A stretch of DNA of 64,000 bases, taken from the NCBI RefSeq assembly GCF_007860135.1, contig NZ_SJPV01000005.1, forward strand, positions 287,376 to 351,375. Direction: 5' to 3'. Of this stretch, positions 1-8,926 are shown piece by piece. The notes below the pieces were generated by a model. It ran no database searches. It was not told the origin of the DNA and saw only the letters and a program-made list of their open reading frames with translations. Every line of letters begins with the position of its first letter. The first letter of the stretch is position 1. The position numbers and the translations under genes are program-made. The DNA is from Novipirellula artificiosorum (GTDB lineage: Bacteria; Planctomycetota; Planctomycetia; Pirellulales; Pirellulaceae).

Positions 1-265
1 GCTGTGTTGGTGATAGTCCAGTCCGACGTGATAGGTTATTTTCGACATTGCTCGTTGCTCCGAGTGAAATCAGGGGAAGTTAGATATCACTTGGTTTTAC
101 TCTGCAGCGAGCATTTCATCCCCATCTACGACCGTATATGTCTTTCTCAATCCGATACCGCAACTTATAAATCGCACATCCCTCAGGATCAATCACCTAC
201 CATGCGAGCAATACCGTGTAGATAAGCTCGCGTGCGACGGTGGCGACGTGAAAGAAAAAATACGT
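1..265. other. left-edge intergenic stretch
   Basis: This stretch lies downstream of the first gene, which is on the minus strand and ends at 266. A 73-codon open frame crosses it at 4-225, but its translation has no recognisable domain and looks like chance. I see no RNA gene, repeat or clear terminator. A promoter for a gene left of the window cannot be excluded. Confidence 0.4.
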
Positions 266-1582
266 CTAAACGCGAGGAATTTCAAAGCCTTTGCGTTGCT
301 CGCGAGCGAACATCGCAGCGGCCTGTTCGTCGCCAACGATCTTTTCGGCTTTCGGATCCCATTTGATCTCGCGGCCTAATCTCGCGGCGATTGCGGCCAA
401 GTGACACGAATTCATCGTTTGCAGATGGCTGTAGACGTCCGACACCGGCAATCCGCCTTCGCGGATACAACGATAGAAGTTGTTCTTGTGGCCTTCGAAT
501 GGCTTGCCTTTGTAAAGAGCCGACAAATCGTCCTGATCGAACTTCCCTTTATCCCAACCTTCTTCGATGGGCGTTCCCGTGATCTTGCCACGACTGACGA
601 AGATACGCCCTTTGGATCCTTCGAACAAGATTCCGTTGTCGCTCCGGCTATCGACGACCATTTCGACGCCATCGGCGAATTTGCATGGAATGGCGAAATC
701 GTTTGCCGTGTTATAGCAGTCGTCCACCGTGGGATAGCCATCTTGATACGGTACCGGATGATGAGCGTCGCTGCCATCAAAGGAAACCGGTCCGGTCCCT
801 GCATCGTTTTGCTTGAGCGCCCATAAGGAGATGTCGATGTGATGAGCGCCCCAATCGGTGAACTTTCCGCCCGAGTACTCATACCACCATCGGAACGTAC
901 CATGACATCGTTGCGGGATGTAATCCACTTTGGGAGCTTGGCCCAACCAAAAATCCCAATCCAAACTGTCGGGCGGCGTGGTCGTTTTAAACGGGCCGCC
1001 AACGCTGCCTCCGTTGATTCCAACGGTGACTTTCTTGATGTCTCCCAACAGTCCTTTCTGCACCATATTAACGGCACGAAGGAATTTGTTGCCGTCGCTA
1101 CGCTGCTGCGTCCCGACAAAGAAGACTTTGTCCTTGTGCTTATCGCAGGCGTTGCGGATGAGTTGGTTCTCTTCCAGCGTGAGCGTCAAAGGTTTTTGGC
1201 AGAAGACATGCTTGCCCGCCTCAAGAGCTTCGATGCAGATCTTTGTGTGCCAATGATCGGTCGTGACGCAACTAATTACGTCAATGTCATCGCGATCGAG
1301 TACTTCACGATAGTCGGTGTACTCGTCCCCTTTTCCCTCGTTACGTTCTTTGGCTCGAGCGATCTGCTGTGTGTCGACATCGCACAACGCAACCACGTCA
1401 CCAAATTGACGATGACCACCCAGGTCACCGCGTCCCATGCCACCTAAGCCGATGCATCCAATCACGGGTCGGTCATTTGCCGCGTCATTGGCAAATGCTT
1501 TTTGAGTCGAAGCAAAATAGGGAACCGAGGAAACCGCTCCAGCTGCGGCAGAGGCTTTGAGAAAATCACGTCGATTGGTCAT
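266..1582 (-). CDS. secreted Gfo/Idh/MocA family oxidoreductase
   Basis: This 438-residue protein is a predicted NAD(P)-dependent sugar or inositol oxidoreductase. It begins with a Tat-type leader (NRRDFLKASAAAGA, residues 3-16), so it is probably exported folded with its cofactor. A Rossmann fold follows, with a glycine-rich loop GLGGMGRG at residues 45-52. The family EKP motif appears as QKP (HVFCQKPLTL), as I recall for other exported planctomycete members. The C-terminal substrate domain carries DWGAHHID, which supplies the family's usual catalytic histidine region. Length is normal for the exported subgroup. The substrate cannot be read from sequence. The next gene downstream in the same direction is a TIM-barrel isomerase-like protein, a common planctomycete partner, but the 126-base gap does not prove an operon. 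Confidence 0.9.
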   Translation of the reverse strand: MTNRRDFLKASAAAGAVSSVPYFASTQKAFANDAANDRPVIGCIGLGGMGRGDLGGHRQFGDVVALCDVDTQQIARAKERNEGKGDEYTDYREVLDRDDIDVISCVTTDHWHTKICIEALEAGKHVFCQKPLTLTLEENQLIRNACDKHKDKVFFVGTQQRSDGNKFLRAVNMVQKGLLGDIKKVTVGINGGSVGGPFKTTTPPDSLDWDFWLGQAPKVDYIPQRCHGTFRWWYEYSGGKFTDWGAHHIDISLWALKQNDAGTGPVSFDGSDAHHPVPYQDGYPTVDDCYNTANDFAIPCKFADGVEMVVDSRSDNGILFEGSKGRIFVSRGKITGTPIEEGWDKGKFDQDDLSALYKGKPFEGHKNNFYRCIREGGLPVSDVYSHLQTMNSCHLAAIAARLGREIKWDPKAEKIVGDEQAAAMFAREQRKGFEIPRV

Positions 1583-1708
1583 GAAGGTGCCTTTTCGATT
1601 AAAAGCAGACGTAGGTGGGTAAAGGAATGCAACAATAGGGACGCACCCGAATTGTAACCCAAAAGGTCTCGAGATGTCGGATGCCAGGAAAAATCAGGGA
1701 CGCGGAAC

Positions 1709-2590
1709 CTAACCGATCAATCGCTCGGCGACTTCACGCTGCTGAATCATCGCTTTCACCTTGTTCTCGGGGTTCGAATGGGCTTCCAGCAAGATCCAAC
1801 CTTGAAACGCAGCGGACTTCAGCAGTTCGATCAGCTGTGGATAGGGGTAATCGCCAAGATCCAATTGCCGGACGTGAACCGTATCACCTAATCGACTCTT
1901 GACCATTTCAAAATTCTTTTCGAGCCCTTGACCCTCAAGATCCACGAGGTTGGAGTTCCAGCAAACAAACAAGTTGGGATGCGTGGCGGTCTGTAAAATC
2001 TCTCGGATCACGGGCAATTCGCTGGTGCCTTTCCCGTGCACTTCTAATCGAATCTTTTGGCCATACTGCTCGCCATAGGCGGCAACTTCGTTCAAAGATT
2101 CACCGATTTGGACGATGCATTTTTCGCGTGAGAGACCCTTGGAAAATCCATTCGGTTTCACCTTCACTCCCGTCCCTCCACAATCATGCATCAACCGGAT
2201 GTACTGCTTGGTCTGCTCGATATTTGCCTTGACCCGGTTCGCATCGTCACTGTGATATTCACAATTGGAACCATAGCCCACCAATTCCACGGGGGACTCG
2301 GCAAAACGATTGCGCACATCACGTCGCTCGGCCTTCGACAGAGTCGGCTCCACGCCATGGGCGTGTTCGGTACGGAGTTCGACGCCCCCAATGCCCGCCA
2401 CGGTGCATTGATTCAAGAGTTCAGGCAACGTCATGTCTTTCCCCCAAAGGTACGTGACCATACCAAACCTCAACTTCGATTCGAGATCGGCCGCTGCAAG
2501 CAAACGACGAGGCCCAACGATTGCGGAAGTGGCTAGCGCGGCACCCGAAAGGATCACGCGGCGACGACTGAGGGAACGAACGGATAACAT
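1709..2590 (-). CDS. exported sugar phosphate isomerase/epimerase-like TIM-barrel protein
   Basis: The 293-residue protein belongs to the AP-endonuclease-2-like TIM-barrel family that includes xylose isomerase-like and hydroxypyruvate isomerase-like enzymes. I start it at the ATG at 2590. It opens with RSLSRRRVILSGAALATSA, a twin-arginine-like leader; upstream in-frame codons (to 3031) encode no plausible protein and overlap the divergent neighbour. The mature part starts LRFGMVTYLWGKD, with barrel strands such as GGVELRTEHAHGVE, KIRLEVHGKGT and WILLEAHSNPE, whose acidic and histidine residues are the usual metal ligands. Substrate is unknown. It may act with the Gfo/Idh/MocA protein downstream on exported or periplasmic sugars, which is an inference. 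Confidence 0.85.
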   Translation of the reverse strand: MLSVRSLSRRRVILSGAALATSAIVGPRRLLAAADLESKLRFGMVTYLWGKDMTLPELLNQCTVAGIGGVELRTEHAHGVEPTLSKAERRDVRNRFAESPVELVGYGSNCEYHSDDANRVKANIEQTKQYIRLMHDCGGTGVKVKPNGFSKGLSREKCIVQIGESLNEVAAYGEQYGQKIRLEVHGKGTSELPVIREILQTATHPNLFVCWNSNLVDLEGQGLEKNFEMVKSRLGDTVHVRQLDLGDYPYPQLIELLKSAAFQGWILLEAHSNPENKVKAMIQQREVAERLIG

Positions 2591-2640
2591 GGAATGATCC
2601 TTCTCTGGTAAAACAAGTGTTGCGTGATCCAAGGAACGAC

Positions 2641-2668
2641 ATCTTAGCCTCAGGATCTTAGCCTCGGG
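2641..2668. repeat. 14-bp tandem duplication in divergent intergenic region
   Basis: Two adjacent 14-base units (ATCTTAGCCTCAGG and ATCTTAGCCTCGGG) differ at one position. They lie between the divergent isomerase-like gene (start 2590) and the protease-like gene (start 2768). This may be a replication-slippage duplication or a paired regulator site; nothing else supports either reading. Confidence 0.6.
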
Positions 2669-2767
2669 GAGAACAGAATGTACCTCATCCGCAAAATCCA
2701 TGGGCGTGCATTGCCCGATCGCCGCATGACGCGAATTGTCGCACCCCTCCATTCCCTTCGATCTAAC

Positions 2768-4486
2768 ATGAAACCCATTTGCTTTCTGCTCGTGCTTGCA
2801 TCGTTCGTGCCGTTCGCCCAAGCAACAACCACTTGGGACGGAAGACACTCGACGGACAAAATCGAGGTGACCGTTGTCTACTTCGTCCCTTCGGATCGGC
2901 AACCACTGCCCGATTGGCGCGATCGAGTCGATTACTATTGCCGTCGTATCGAGTTGTTTCATCAGCGTGAGTTTGGGTCTCAATCCCTGATGAAGACCAT
3001 CGCGTTGGCGGAACCGTTTTTTTCGGAACACACGACCGAGCAGCTACGGGCGGGTGATGCAAATTCGATTTTTTTCCAGACGCTTCGCGAAGCGGACCGT
3101 CGACTGGAATTCGCCAAAGACGAGAGTAAGGCGTTTCGAATTTTGTTAGTCCTCAGCGACATCAATTGGCGCCCGCTTGATGATTTCTATCGTTTGCATC
3201 CGAAACAAGATGGAACCCTTGAATTTGAAGGAAATCTGAATCAAGGTCAGCATTTTCCTGGCGCTGCGTCCGGTGGTGCGAGAGCCACTTACCTCGCCAA
3301 TCGCGGTGTCGGTTGGGGATTGGTTAGTGGCGACGGATGGCGTGTTCCCTACCGAGGCTGCGATTGTGTGATCTACCATGAAGGCTGCGGCCATACCGTT
3401 GGGCTTCCGCACCCCGAGCCCGGAAACGGCTCCGTGATGAGCCTGGGACAATACAACGGATGGCTTAGCGAATCTTGGCTTGACAAGGATCAAAAGTCGC
3501 GAATGCAGTGGCACCCCGAGCCCATCGCCGCGACCCCACAACTAGAGCTTTTTACTCGCTTTCGAGCCTTGCCCGATCCGATGGTCCCGGCTCCGGATCA
3601 GGATGTGAATTTAAGGCTCGATTGGCCTGATGGGGTACACGTTGATTCGCTGCGAGTGCGGCTACAAACCGCGATCAACGGTGCCTGGATCGAACGGCCA
3701 CAGCAGTGGGCTGACGATGCGCCGAAGCTTGCAAGCCTTGGCCGCTTCGATCGACCGACGCCGGTAAGCTACCGTGTCGACGCAACGCTGGCTGGGGGGG
3801 AACGCGTTGAATTGTGGGGCTATTTTCAAGTGCGAAACGATCCCGCTCACAACCCTCAACCCATTGCATTGTCCCAAGACCTTGTCGTCCCCGTGGGGAA
3901 AGCAACAGCGCCGCCATCGCGTTCCACGGTTTTGCGGTCCACTCAACCCGGAAATGTATTCGACTTATTGGATCGCCTTGATCCAATCCAGTGCTGGCAG
4001 GTCGGCCAATGGACCCACCAGGACGGCAAGCTCGAGAGTTCCAAAGCGTACGGCGTTCGCATCGAATTGCCCTACACCCCACCCGAGGAATACCGCATGA
4101 CCTTGATTGTGGAGCCGCTTGATCCGCCGACGGGCCTGATCTTGGGACAACGTTCCGGCGACCGTCGGTTCTTGACTTTGCTAGGTTTTGGGAAACAAGA
4201 AAACACGATGAGTGCGATCGAAAACGTGGCGGGGCGGAATGTTGGCAACGAAACCACATGGACAGGTGCGGTGCTTCAGCAAGGTCGCTTGTCGCAAATC
4301 ATCGTCACCGTCCGGAAGAATGGCGTGCGAGTACAAATCGATGGAGGACAAATCATCGACTGGCAAGGCAAGCGAGACGACTTGTCGTTGGATGATTATT
4401 GGTCGACGCCTGACAGGTCGAAATTGTTTTTGGGTGCATACGATTGTCGTTACCGATTCCATCGGCTCGACGTCGAACCCCTTTAA
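2768..4486 (+). CDS. secreted metzincin-like metalloprotease with C-terminal lectin-like domain
   Basis: The 572-residue protein starts at the ATG at 2768 with a Sec signal peptide (MKPICFLLVLASFVPFAQA). Further upstream in-frame ATGs lack a leader. Around residues 204-215 it has HEGCGHTVGLPH followed by PEPGNGSVM. This resembles the metzincin zinc site and Met-turn, but with three residues rather than two between HE and the next histidine (HExxxHxxGxxH). Residues roughly 400-572 look like a concanavalin-A/LamG-type beta sandwich (GKLESSKAYGVRIELPY, FLGAYDCRYRFHRLDVEPL) like those in planctomycete 3-keto-disaccharide hydrolase proteins. It is probably an exported peptidase, but whether the altered zinc motif is active is unknown. 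The stop codon abuts a long inverted repeat. Confidence 0.7.
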   Translation: MKPICFLLVLASFVPFAQATTTWDGRHSTDKIEVTVVYFVPSDRQPLPDWRDRVDYYCRRIELFHQREFGSQSLMKTIALAEPFFSEHTTEQLRAGDANSIFFQTLREADRRLEFAKDESKAFRILLVLSDINWRPLDDFYRLHPKQDGTLEFEGNLNQGQHFPGAASGGARATYLANRGVGWGLVSGDGWRVPYRGCDCVIYHEGCGHTVGLPHPEPGNGSVMSLGQYNGWLSESWLDKDQKSRMQWHPEPIAATPQLELFTRFRALPDPMVPAPDQDVNLRLDWPDGVHVDSLRVRLQTAINGAWIERPQQWADDAPKLASLGRFDRPTPVSYRVDATLAGGERVELWGYFQVRNDPAHNPQPIALSQDLVVPVGKATAPPSRSTVLRSTQPGNVFDLLDRLDPIQCWQVGQWTHQDGKLESSKAYGVRIELPYTPPEEYRMTLIVEPLDPPTGLILGQRSGDRRFLTLLGFGKQENTMSAIENVAGRNVGNETTWTGAVLQQGRLSQIIVTVRKNGVRVQIDGGQIIDWQGKRDDLSLDDYWSTPDRSKLFLGAYDCRYRFHRLDVEPL

Positions 4487-4621
4487 GAAGCTATCCGAAA
4501 AGGGGTCTGACCCTTTGTCGACCGACGTTTCGATTGCTAAAAAAACTCGTTGTTTTCCAATGGATTCGCTACCGATACGCTCAGACCAAGAGAGGGTCAG
4601 ACCCCTTTTCGGATAGCTTCT
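4486..4621. repeat. 29-bp perfect inverted repeat with 78-bp centre (REP/MITE-like)
   Basis: Positions 4486-4514 and 4593-4621 are exact reverse complements over 29 bases. The arm begins AGAAGCTATCCGAAAAGG and contains a nested palindrome GGGTC-T-GACCC. The centre (4515-4592) has an A-tract and no coding sense. The unit lies between convergent genes ending at 4486 and 4639, and its left arm overlaps the last base of the upstream stop codon. It could terminate both transcripts. Its size and nested palindromes also fit a REP/BIME pair or a small non-autonomous element mobilised by an IS200/RAYT-type transposase; no transposase is present in the window. Confidence 0.85.
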
Positions 4622-4638
4622 AGGTTACCTGCGATCGT

Positions 4639-7476
4639 CTAACCACCGTCCATCGCCTTGGTGTACTTTTCCATCTGCTCATGCAGATGCCACTGGCCGG
4701 GATCGTCAAGAATGCAGCTCCTCTCAATCGACAAGGCTTGCTCCGTTTCACCCGCCAGAAACAGCAGTTCAGCAAGCGTATCTCGATAGATCGCGCTGTC
4801 GGGTTCAAAGTAGACCGCTTGTTCCGAAATCCTTGTTGCTTGCTTCAAATGGCGTTGGTTCATGGCCGCGACCCATGCCAAGTTGTTTCCAGCCATGGAA
4901 TCGAAAGGGTAGGTTCGCAGGTAGCGGAGCCCGGCGGACCAAATCCGATCGAATGCACCGGAAGCAACATCCTGCATCATGGTACCTTTCATCATCGGAA
5001 GCAGACGTTCGGCAACATCGATGTCCATCGGATCCAGCTGGTAGATACGATCAAGATGTTGCTTCGCTGCATCGATATCTTGGTCTTTGATCGCGGCTTC
5101 GAGTGCCCAGCGACGGACGAAGACATTCAACGAGATATAGGCAGGAGGATGAAAGTCCGTGGACTCGAACGTTCCACCAACGGCCAAGTCGAGCCAACGG
5201 GCTGCTTCCCTTGGATCGGTATCATGGATGATCGCTGCATAGACACGGGCCACGTCATACAATTCGGTCGACTCGGCAGAACCAAACGCTGTCAGCGGCA
5301 ACAGCGTGCGGTACCCGTGCACCGCCATCTCGGTTTCCCCCCGTTCACTGAGATATTCCAGCAGCGTCCGGCGGAGCTCGGTCGAAGGCGAACAGAGAGT
5401 CAACCGGACCTGACGCTCTAGCTCCGCCGCCTGCTGTGTGTGGGCCAAGCGACGCGACAAGACCCACTGACCCACAAGCGCCTTTGCCAAAAAATGAGTT
5501 TCATCGGAGCTTTGACGAAAATAGGTACCACGAGTCGTCGGGGCAGCGACCGCTTCCCAAACCTTATCGTAGGATTCGCTCGCTTGCTCGGCACGGCCGT
5601 GGTCCAGCTGATCCTCGGCAAGCATGATGGCCGCTTCAAGGTCGCCACGCTGAAGCAGGGTCAGCAAACAATTCGACGCCGCTTCCGCCCGACCATGGCG
5701 TGCAAAAAAGGAGACGATGTTCGAATTGAGGTAGCGCGGTGTGATCCGGCGGACAAACGCCTGGCGAATCGAAGGCGGCAAGGCGTTTCGCCCCGTGACC
5801 AATTCTTCATACAGACTCGCAAAATCCTTCTCGGGATCAAATCCCCGAGGAATCTCACCGTTGCAGAGCGAATAAATCATCTGAATACGGCGGGCAAAAG
5901 GGACCGCCGGCTTCAACCGAGCCATCGACTCGGTCAGCGATTTCCATGTTGTTAAATCCATGTCAGGGACCGACAAGATCAAAAACTGTTCCGAGGTCCC
6001 CGTGATCGCATTCTCACCAGGTCGGACCGCCAACCGAGCAAGCCAATCGGTTCGCTGGGTTCGCGTCAGTGACTGAAGCACATAGTCGCGAATTCGAACG
6101 TCGCCAACCGGGATCGTTGAATCCGACAAACGACTGGCAATCGTCCACGCGTCTTGATCACGACCCACTGCGATCAGACAGTGCATCAGCGACAAAACAC
6201 GTCGCACCCCTGGGTCAAGCTTACTGGAGCCATTTGCTCGCTGTGCATCGATTGCTGCATGGATCCAATTCGCGAGTTGCAAGTCGATTTGATCGTAGGG
6301 GTAATCGAGGATTTCGAAGGCCAAATCGGTCCGCGCCGCAGCAATCGCTAACTTGGCAGCCGCATCGGGTCGAATCTCCCTGAGTTGCTCGACGGCTTCT
6401 TCGACGTATCCGTGACTCGCCAAACACTTCCATCGAAGCTGACGCATGAAACCAAACTCGTCATCGGAGTCATTGTCGTCTCCTGGGGAACGCTCCGTTA
6501 TCGGATCGGTCGCCTTGTCGACGTCCCCACACAGCGACGCCACCGCCTGACGACGGATTTCCGCGTCGTCGCAGCGATCAGCCGCCACCAGCGCATGACA
6601 CCAAAACGGGATCGCTTCGATGGCGTCCGGACCGACCGCTTCCGCCGAGGCCACCGCTTGGATGGCCAGGTCTTGCCACTGGCCTGCGAGCATCTTGCAG
6701 ACCCTCACCAGCGAATCATTTCCGCTTTGTCTGGCGATCTCGGCAGCTTCATCGATTCGTCCCAAGACAGCAAGGACGACAATTTTGGATTGCAGCTTCA
6801 ACAGCGGTGACCAGTGCTCAGACGCACTCGGTAGCAACGAACGATCATCGACCTCCAGACCGAGTTCTTGCATCAATTGAACTCGACAGACGGACATCTC
6901 TTTCGAATCCGCGATCAAGTCGACGAGACGCAACAGATCCATGGTGGTATCGTCGCGGATGGCCAAACGAACATAGACCGGAAACCTCCGAGTCAAGGCG
7001 GCGGCGAGTCGCCGATGCAACAGGTCGCGATCAGCCGTCCCCGCCGATTCTTCGATCGCGACCACGACGGCCCGAAACTGCCCCGCATCCATCAACTCCT
7101 CAAGCACCTCTGGGTCGTCATTGCCCTCAAGCAATCTTGCGATTTCCGGTGGGGTGTCCGGCAGCGATCCGCGACGCCATTGCCGCAAAATCCAATTGGC
7201 TCGATCCGCCACTTCCGGGTCAGGATGATGAGACGCGTCCTGGACCGCTTGCCGGGACACCTCACGCAAACGCCACATTTGCATCGTGGCTTGCTGGCGA
7301 CGAGAATAGTCGTCCGCAGACAACTGCTCGATGGAAATCGGGTTTTTCTGATCTGCAGCCGATTCCCGACCTGGGGAGGCTCCATCGGTTCCCTGCCCCG
7401 CATGCACTGGCAACGTGCCGTGGAGCGATAGGCCACAGGCGACAACGAAAACAATCATCAAGCGGGTTCGAGTCAT
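4639..7476 (-). CDS. large exported HEAT/TPR-type repeat protein of unknown function
   Basis: The 945-residue protein starts at the ATG at 7476; a TTG three codons upstream is the alternative. It has a signal peptide (MTRTRLMIVFVVACGLSLHG). After the leader comes a short helical segment resembling a HEAT-like repeat (SADDYSRRQQATMQMWRLRE, then VADRANWILRQWRRG). The rest is helical-hairpin repeats throughout; the clearest TPR pair is C-terminal (GNNLAWVAAMNQRHLKQA, ATRISEQAVYFEPDSAIYRD). There is no catalytic motif. It probably serves as an exported or membrane-associated scaffold. It is divergent from the PQQ-propeller gene and the two share a short intergenic region with a 14-base palindrome. 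Confidence 0.75.
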   Translation of the reverse strand: MTRTRLMIVFVVACGLSLHGTLPVHAGQGTDGASPGRESAADQKNPISIEQLSADDYSRRQQATMQMWRLREVSRQAVQDASHHPDPEVADRANWILRQWRRGSLPDTPPEIARLLEGNDDPEVLEELMDAGQFRAVVVAIEESAGTADRDLLHRRLAAALTRRFPVYVRLAIRDDTTMDLLRLVDLIADSKEMSVCRVQLMQELGLEVDDRSLLPSASEHWSPLLKLQSKIVVLAVLGRIDEAAEIARQSGNDSLVRVCKMLAGQWQDLAIQAVASAEAVGPDAIEAIPFWCHALVAADRCDDAEIRRQAVASLCGDVDKATDPITERSPGDDNDSDDEFGFMRQLRWKCLASHGYVEEAVEQLREIRPDAAAKLAIAAARTDLAFEILDYPYDQIDLQLANWIHAAIDAQRANGSSKLDPGVRRVLSLMHCLIAVGRDQDAWTIASRLSDSTIPVGDVRIRDYVLQSLTRTQRTDWLARLAVRPGENAITGTSEQFLILSVPDMDLTTWKSLTESMARLKPAVPFARRIQMIYSLCNGEIPRGFDPEKDFASLYEELVTGRNALPPSIRQAFVRRITPRYLNSNIVSFFARHGRAEAASNCLLTLLQRGDLEAAIMLAEDQLDHGRAEQASESYDKVWEAVAAPTTRGTYFRQSSDETHFLAKALVGQWVLSRRLAHTQQAAELERQVRLTLCSPSTELRRTLLEYLSERGETEMAVHGYRTLLPLTAFGSAESTELYDVARVYAAIIHDTDPREAARWLDLAVGGTFESTDFHPPAYISLNVFVRRWALEAAIKDQDIDAAKQHLDRIYQLDPMDIDVAERLLPMMKGTMMQDVASGAFDRIWSAGLRYLRTYPFDSMAGNNLAWVAAMNQRHLKQATRISEQAVYFEPDSAIYRDTLAELLFLAGETEQALSIERSCILDDPGQWHLHEQMEKYTKAMDGG

Positions 7477-7499
7477 GAAAGCCAACCGGGAACAATGAG

Positions 7500-7513
7500 G
7501 GTGTGATCACACC
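7500..7513. promoter_or_regulatory. 14-bp perfect palindrome, candidate operator
   Basis: GGTGTGATCACACC is its own reverse complement. It lies in the 122-base divergent region between the TPR gene (start 7476) and the PQQ-propeller gene (start 7599). The half site TGTGA/TCACA resembles a CRP/FNR-type half site but without the usual six-base spacer. It is a candidate binding site for a dimeric regulator of either or both genes; nothing shows binding. Confidence 0.35.
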
Positions 7514-7598
7514 ACTGACAAATGACGATAGAATTCTAGCAAAGCGGTCGAGACATCGACCGTCCTCCCCACCGTTTTCCTCTAAATCACGCTTCCGA

Positions 7599-8921
7599 AT
7601 GAATCGATTCACCCGAAAACCCACTGTTTATCCGATTTCCACCGCTGCGCTGCTCATGCTAGCCTCTTTTTTTAATCTCCAGGGCGAAGAGCCGAGCTGG
7701 CCGCAATGGAGGGGCGAGGCTCAGCGTGGCGTCGCCTCCGGTAGCGGATTCCCCATCGAGTGGTCCGAGTCGTCGAACGTGCTGTGGAAGCTCAAGTTGC
7801 CGGGAACCGGGGGCAGCACCCCCGTGCTGGCCGGAAAAATCGCCTTCCTCACTTTCGGAGCCGATGGAAACAACAACCTCGCGGCGATCGATACGGCGGA
7901 GGGAAAGTTTATCTGGAAGGTTTCGCTCGGAACCGACCGCGGCAACAAACACCGTAAAGGTGGCGGCAGCAATCCCTCCGCAGTGAGCGATGGCCAGTTC
8001 GTCTTTGCTTACTTCCGCAGCGGTGATTTGGCCTGCGTGAACAGGGACGGACAGGTGATCTGGCAAACCAATCTTCAGGACCGCTACGGTGAAGATACCC
8101 TTTGGTGGGACCTGGGGACTTCGCCCCTGCTGACCGAAAACGCCATCGTGGTTGCGGTCATGCAATCGGGGCCGAGCTATTTAGTAGCCTTTGACAAACA
8201 AACCGGTGACGAGCTATGGCGAACCGATCGCATCACCGATGCACCCAAAGAAGCCGCACAGAGCTACGCGACCCCTCTCAATGTTCGAATCAACGGAAAA
8301 TCGGGCATCGCGGTCATGGGCGCCGATCACCTGACGCTCCATTGGGCCGATTCAGGTGAAGAGATCGCGCGTTTGGGGGGCTTCAACCCGCGGGGCGAAG
8401 AATTCTTCCGCTCCATCGCATCACCCGTTGCCAAAGGTGAATTGATTGTGTGTCCCTATTCACGAGGCGAAACGATCACGACCGTGAACATGACGCAGCT
8501 TGCCGCAGGCAAAGGGAAAGATGCGATTGTCTGGTTCCGCGATGATTTGGGCAGTGACGTCCCAACCCCGGCTGCCAAAGACGACAAGGTCTATGTTGTC
8601 GGTGATGGCAAAATGAATCGTGGCTTGGTCAGCTGCGTCGATCTCGAAACAGGTACTGCGATCTGGGAACTACAACTCCCAAAATCGCGGCACGGGTTCA
8701 GCAGTTCGCCACTGATTACCGACAACCATTTGTATGTCACGCAAGAGAATGCGACGACGTTTGTGATCGGTCCGCTCGATGCCGAACAACCGACGCTGCT
8801 CGCCACCAACTCCGTCGCAGACGAAGAGCCCTTTACCGTGGCGAGCCCCGTCCCCGTTGCCGATTCACTGCTGATTCGCACGCCGCAACATCTTTACCGT
8901 GTGAGCCGACAACTTGAATAA
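7599..8921 (+). CDS. exported PQQ-like beta-propeller repeat protein (BamB-like)
   Basis: The 440-residue protein starts at the ATG at 7599 with a signal peptide (PISTAALLMLASFFNLQG), then EPSWPQWRGEAQRG, a common start of planctomycete PQQ-propeller proteins. Blades repeat with WKLKLPGTGGSTPVLAG, LAAIDTAEGKFIWKV, LVAFDKQTGDELWR and SCVDLETGTAIWEL. A full eight-bladed propeller is expected from length. The fold is shared by BamB and by quinoprotein dehydrogenases. I see no dehydrogenase calcium or disulfide signature, so a structural role is more likely. The SGNH hydrolase gene follows after five bases, so the two are probably co-transcribed. Confidence 0.88.
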   Translation: MNRFTRKPTVYPISTAALLMLASFFNLQGEEPSWPQWRGEAQRGVASGSGFPIEWSESSNVLWKLKLPGTGGSTPVLAGKIAFLTFGADGNNNLAAIDTAEGKFIWKVSLGTDRGNKHRKGGGSNPSAVSDGQFVFAYFRSGDLACVNRDGQVIWQTNLQDRYGEDTLWWDLGTSPLLTENAIVVAVMQSGPSYLVAFDKQTGDELWRTDRITDAPKEAAQSYATPLNVRINGKSGIAVMGADHLTLHWADSGEEIARLGGFNPRGEEFFRSIASPVAKGELIVCPYSRGETITTVNMTQLAAGKGKDAIVWFRDDLGSDVPTPAAKDDKVYVVGDGKMNRGLVSCVDLETGTAIWELQLPKSRHGFSSSPLITDNHLYVTQENATTFVIGPLDAEQPTLLATNSVADEEPFTVASPVPVADSLLIRTPQHLYRVSRQLE

Positions 8922-8926
8922 ATCCG

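Noticed and set aside
4..225. 73-codon frame at the left edge
   Set aside because: No domain, no ribosome site and unusual composition; it lies in a non-coding stretch.
2591..3031. N-terminal extension of the isomerase-like gene to 3031
   Set aside because: It would overlap the divergent protease gene and precede a clear twin-arginine leader at 2590.
6807..7478. 223-codon plus-strand frame within the TPR protein gene
   Set aside because: Arg/Pro-rich antisense shadow; the minus-strand frame has a signal peptide and repeat structure.
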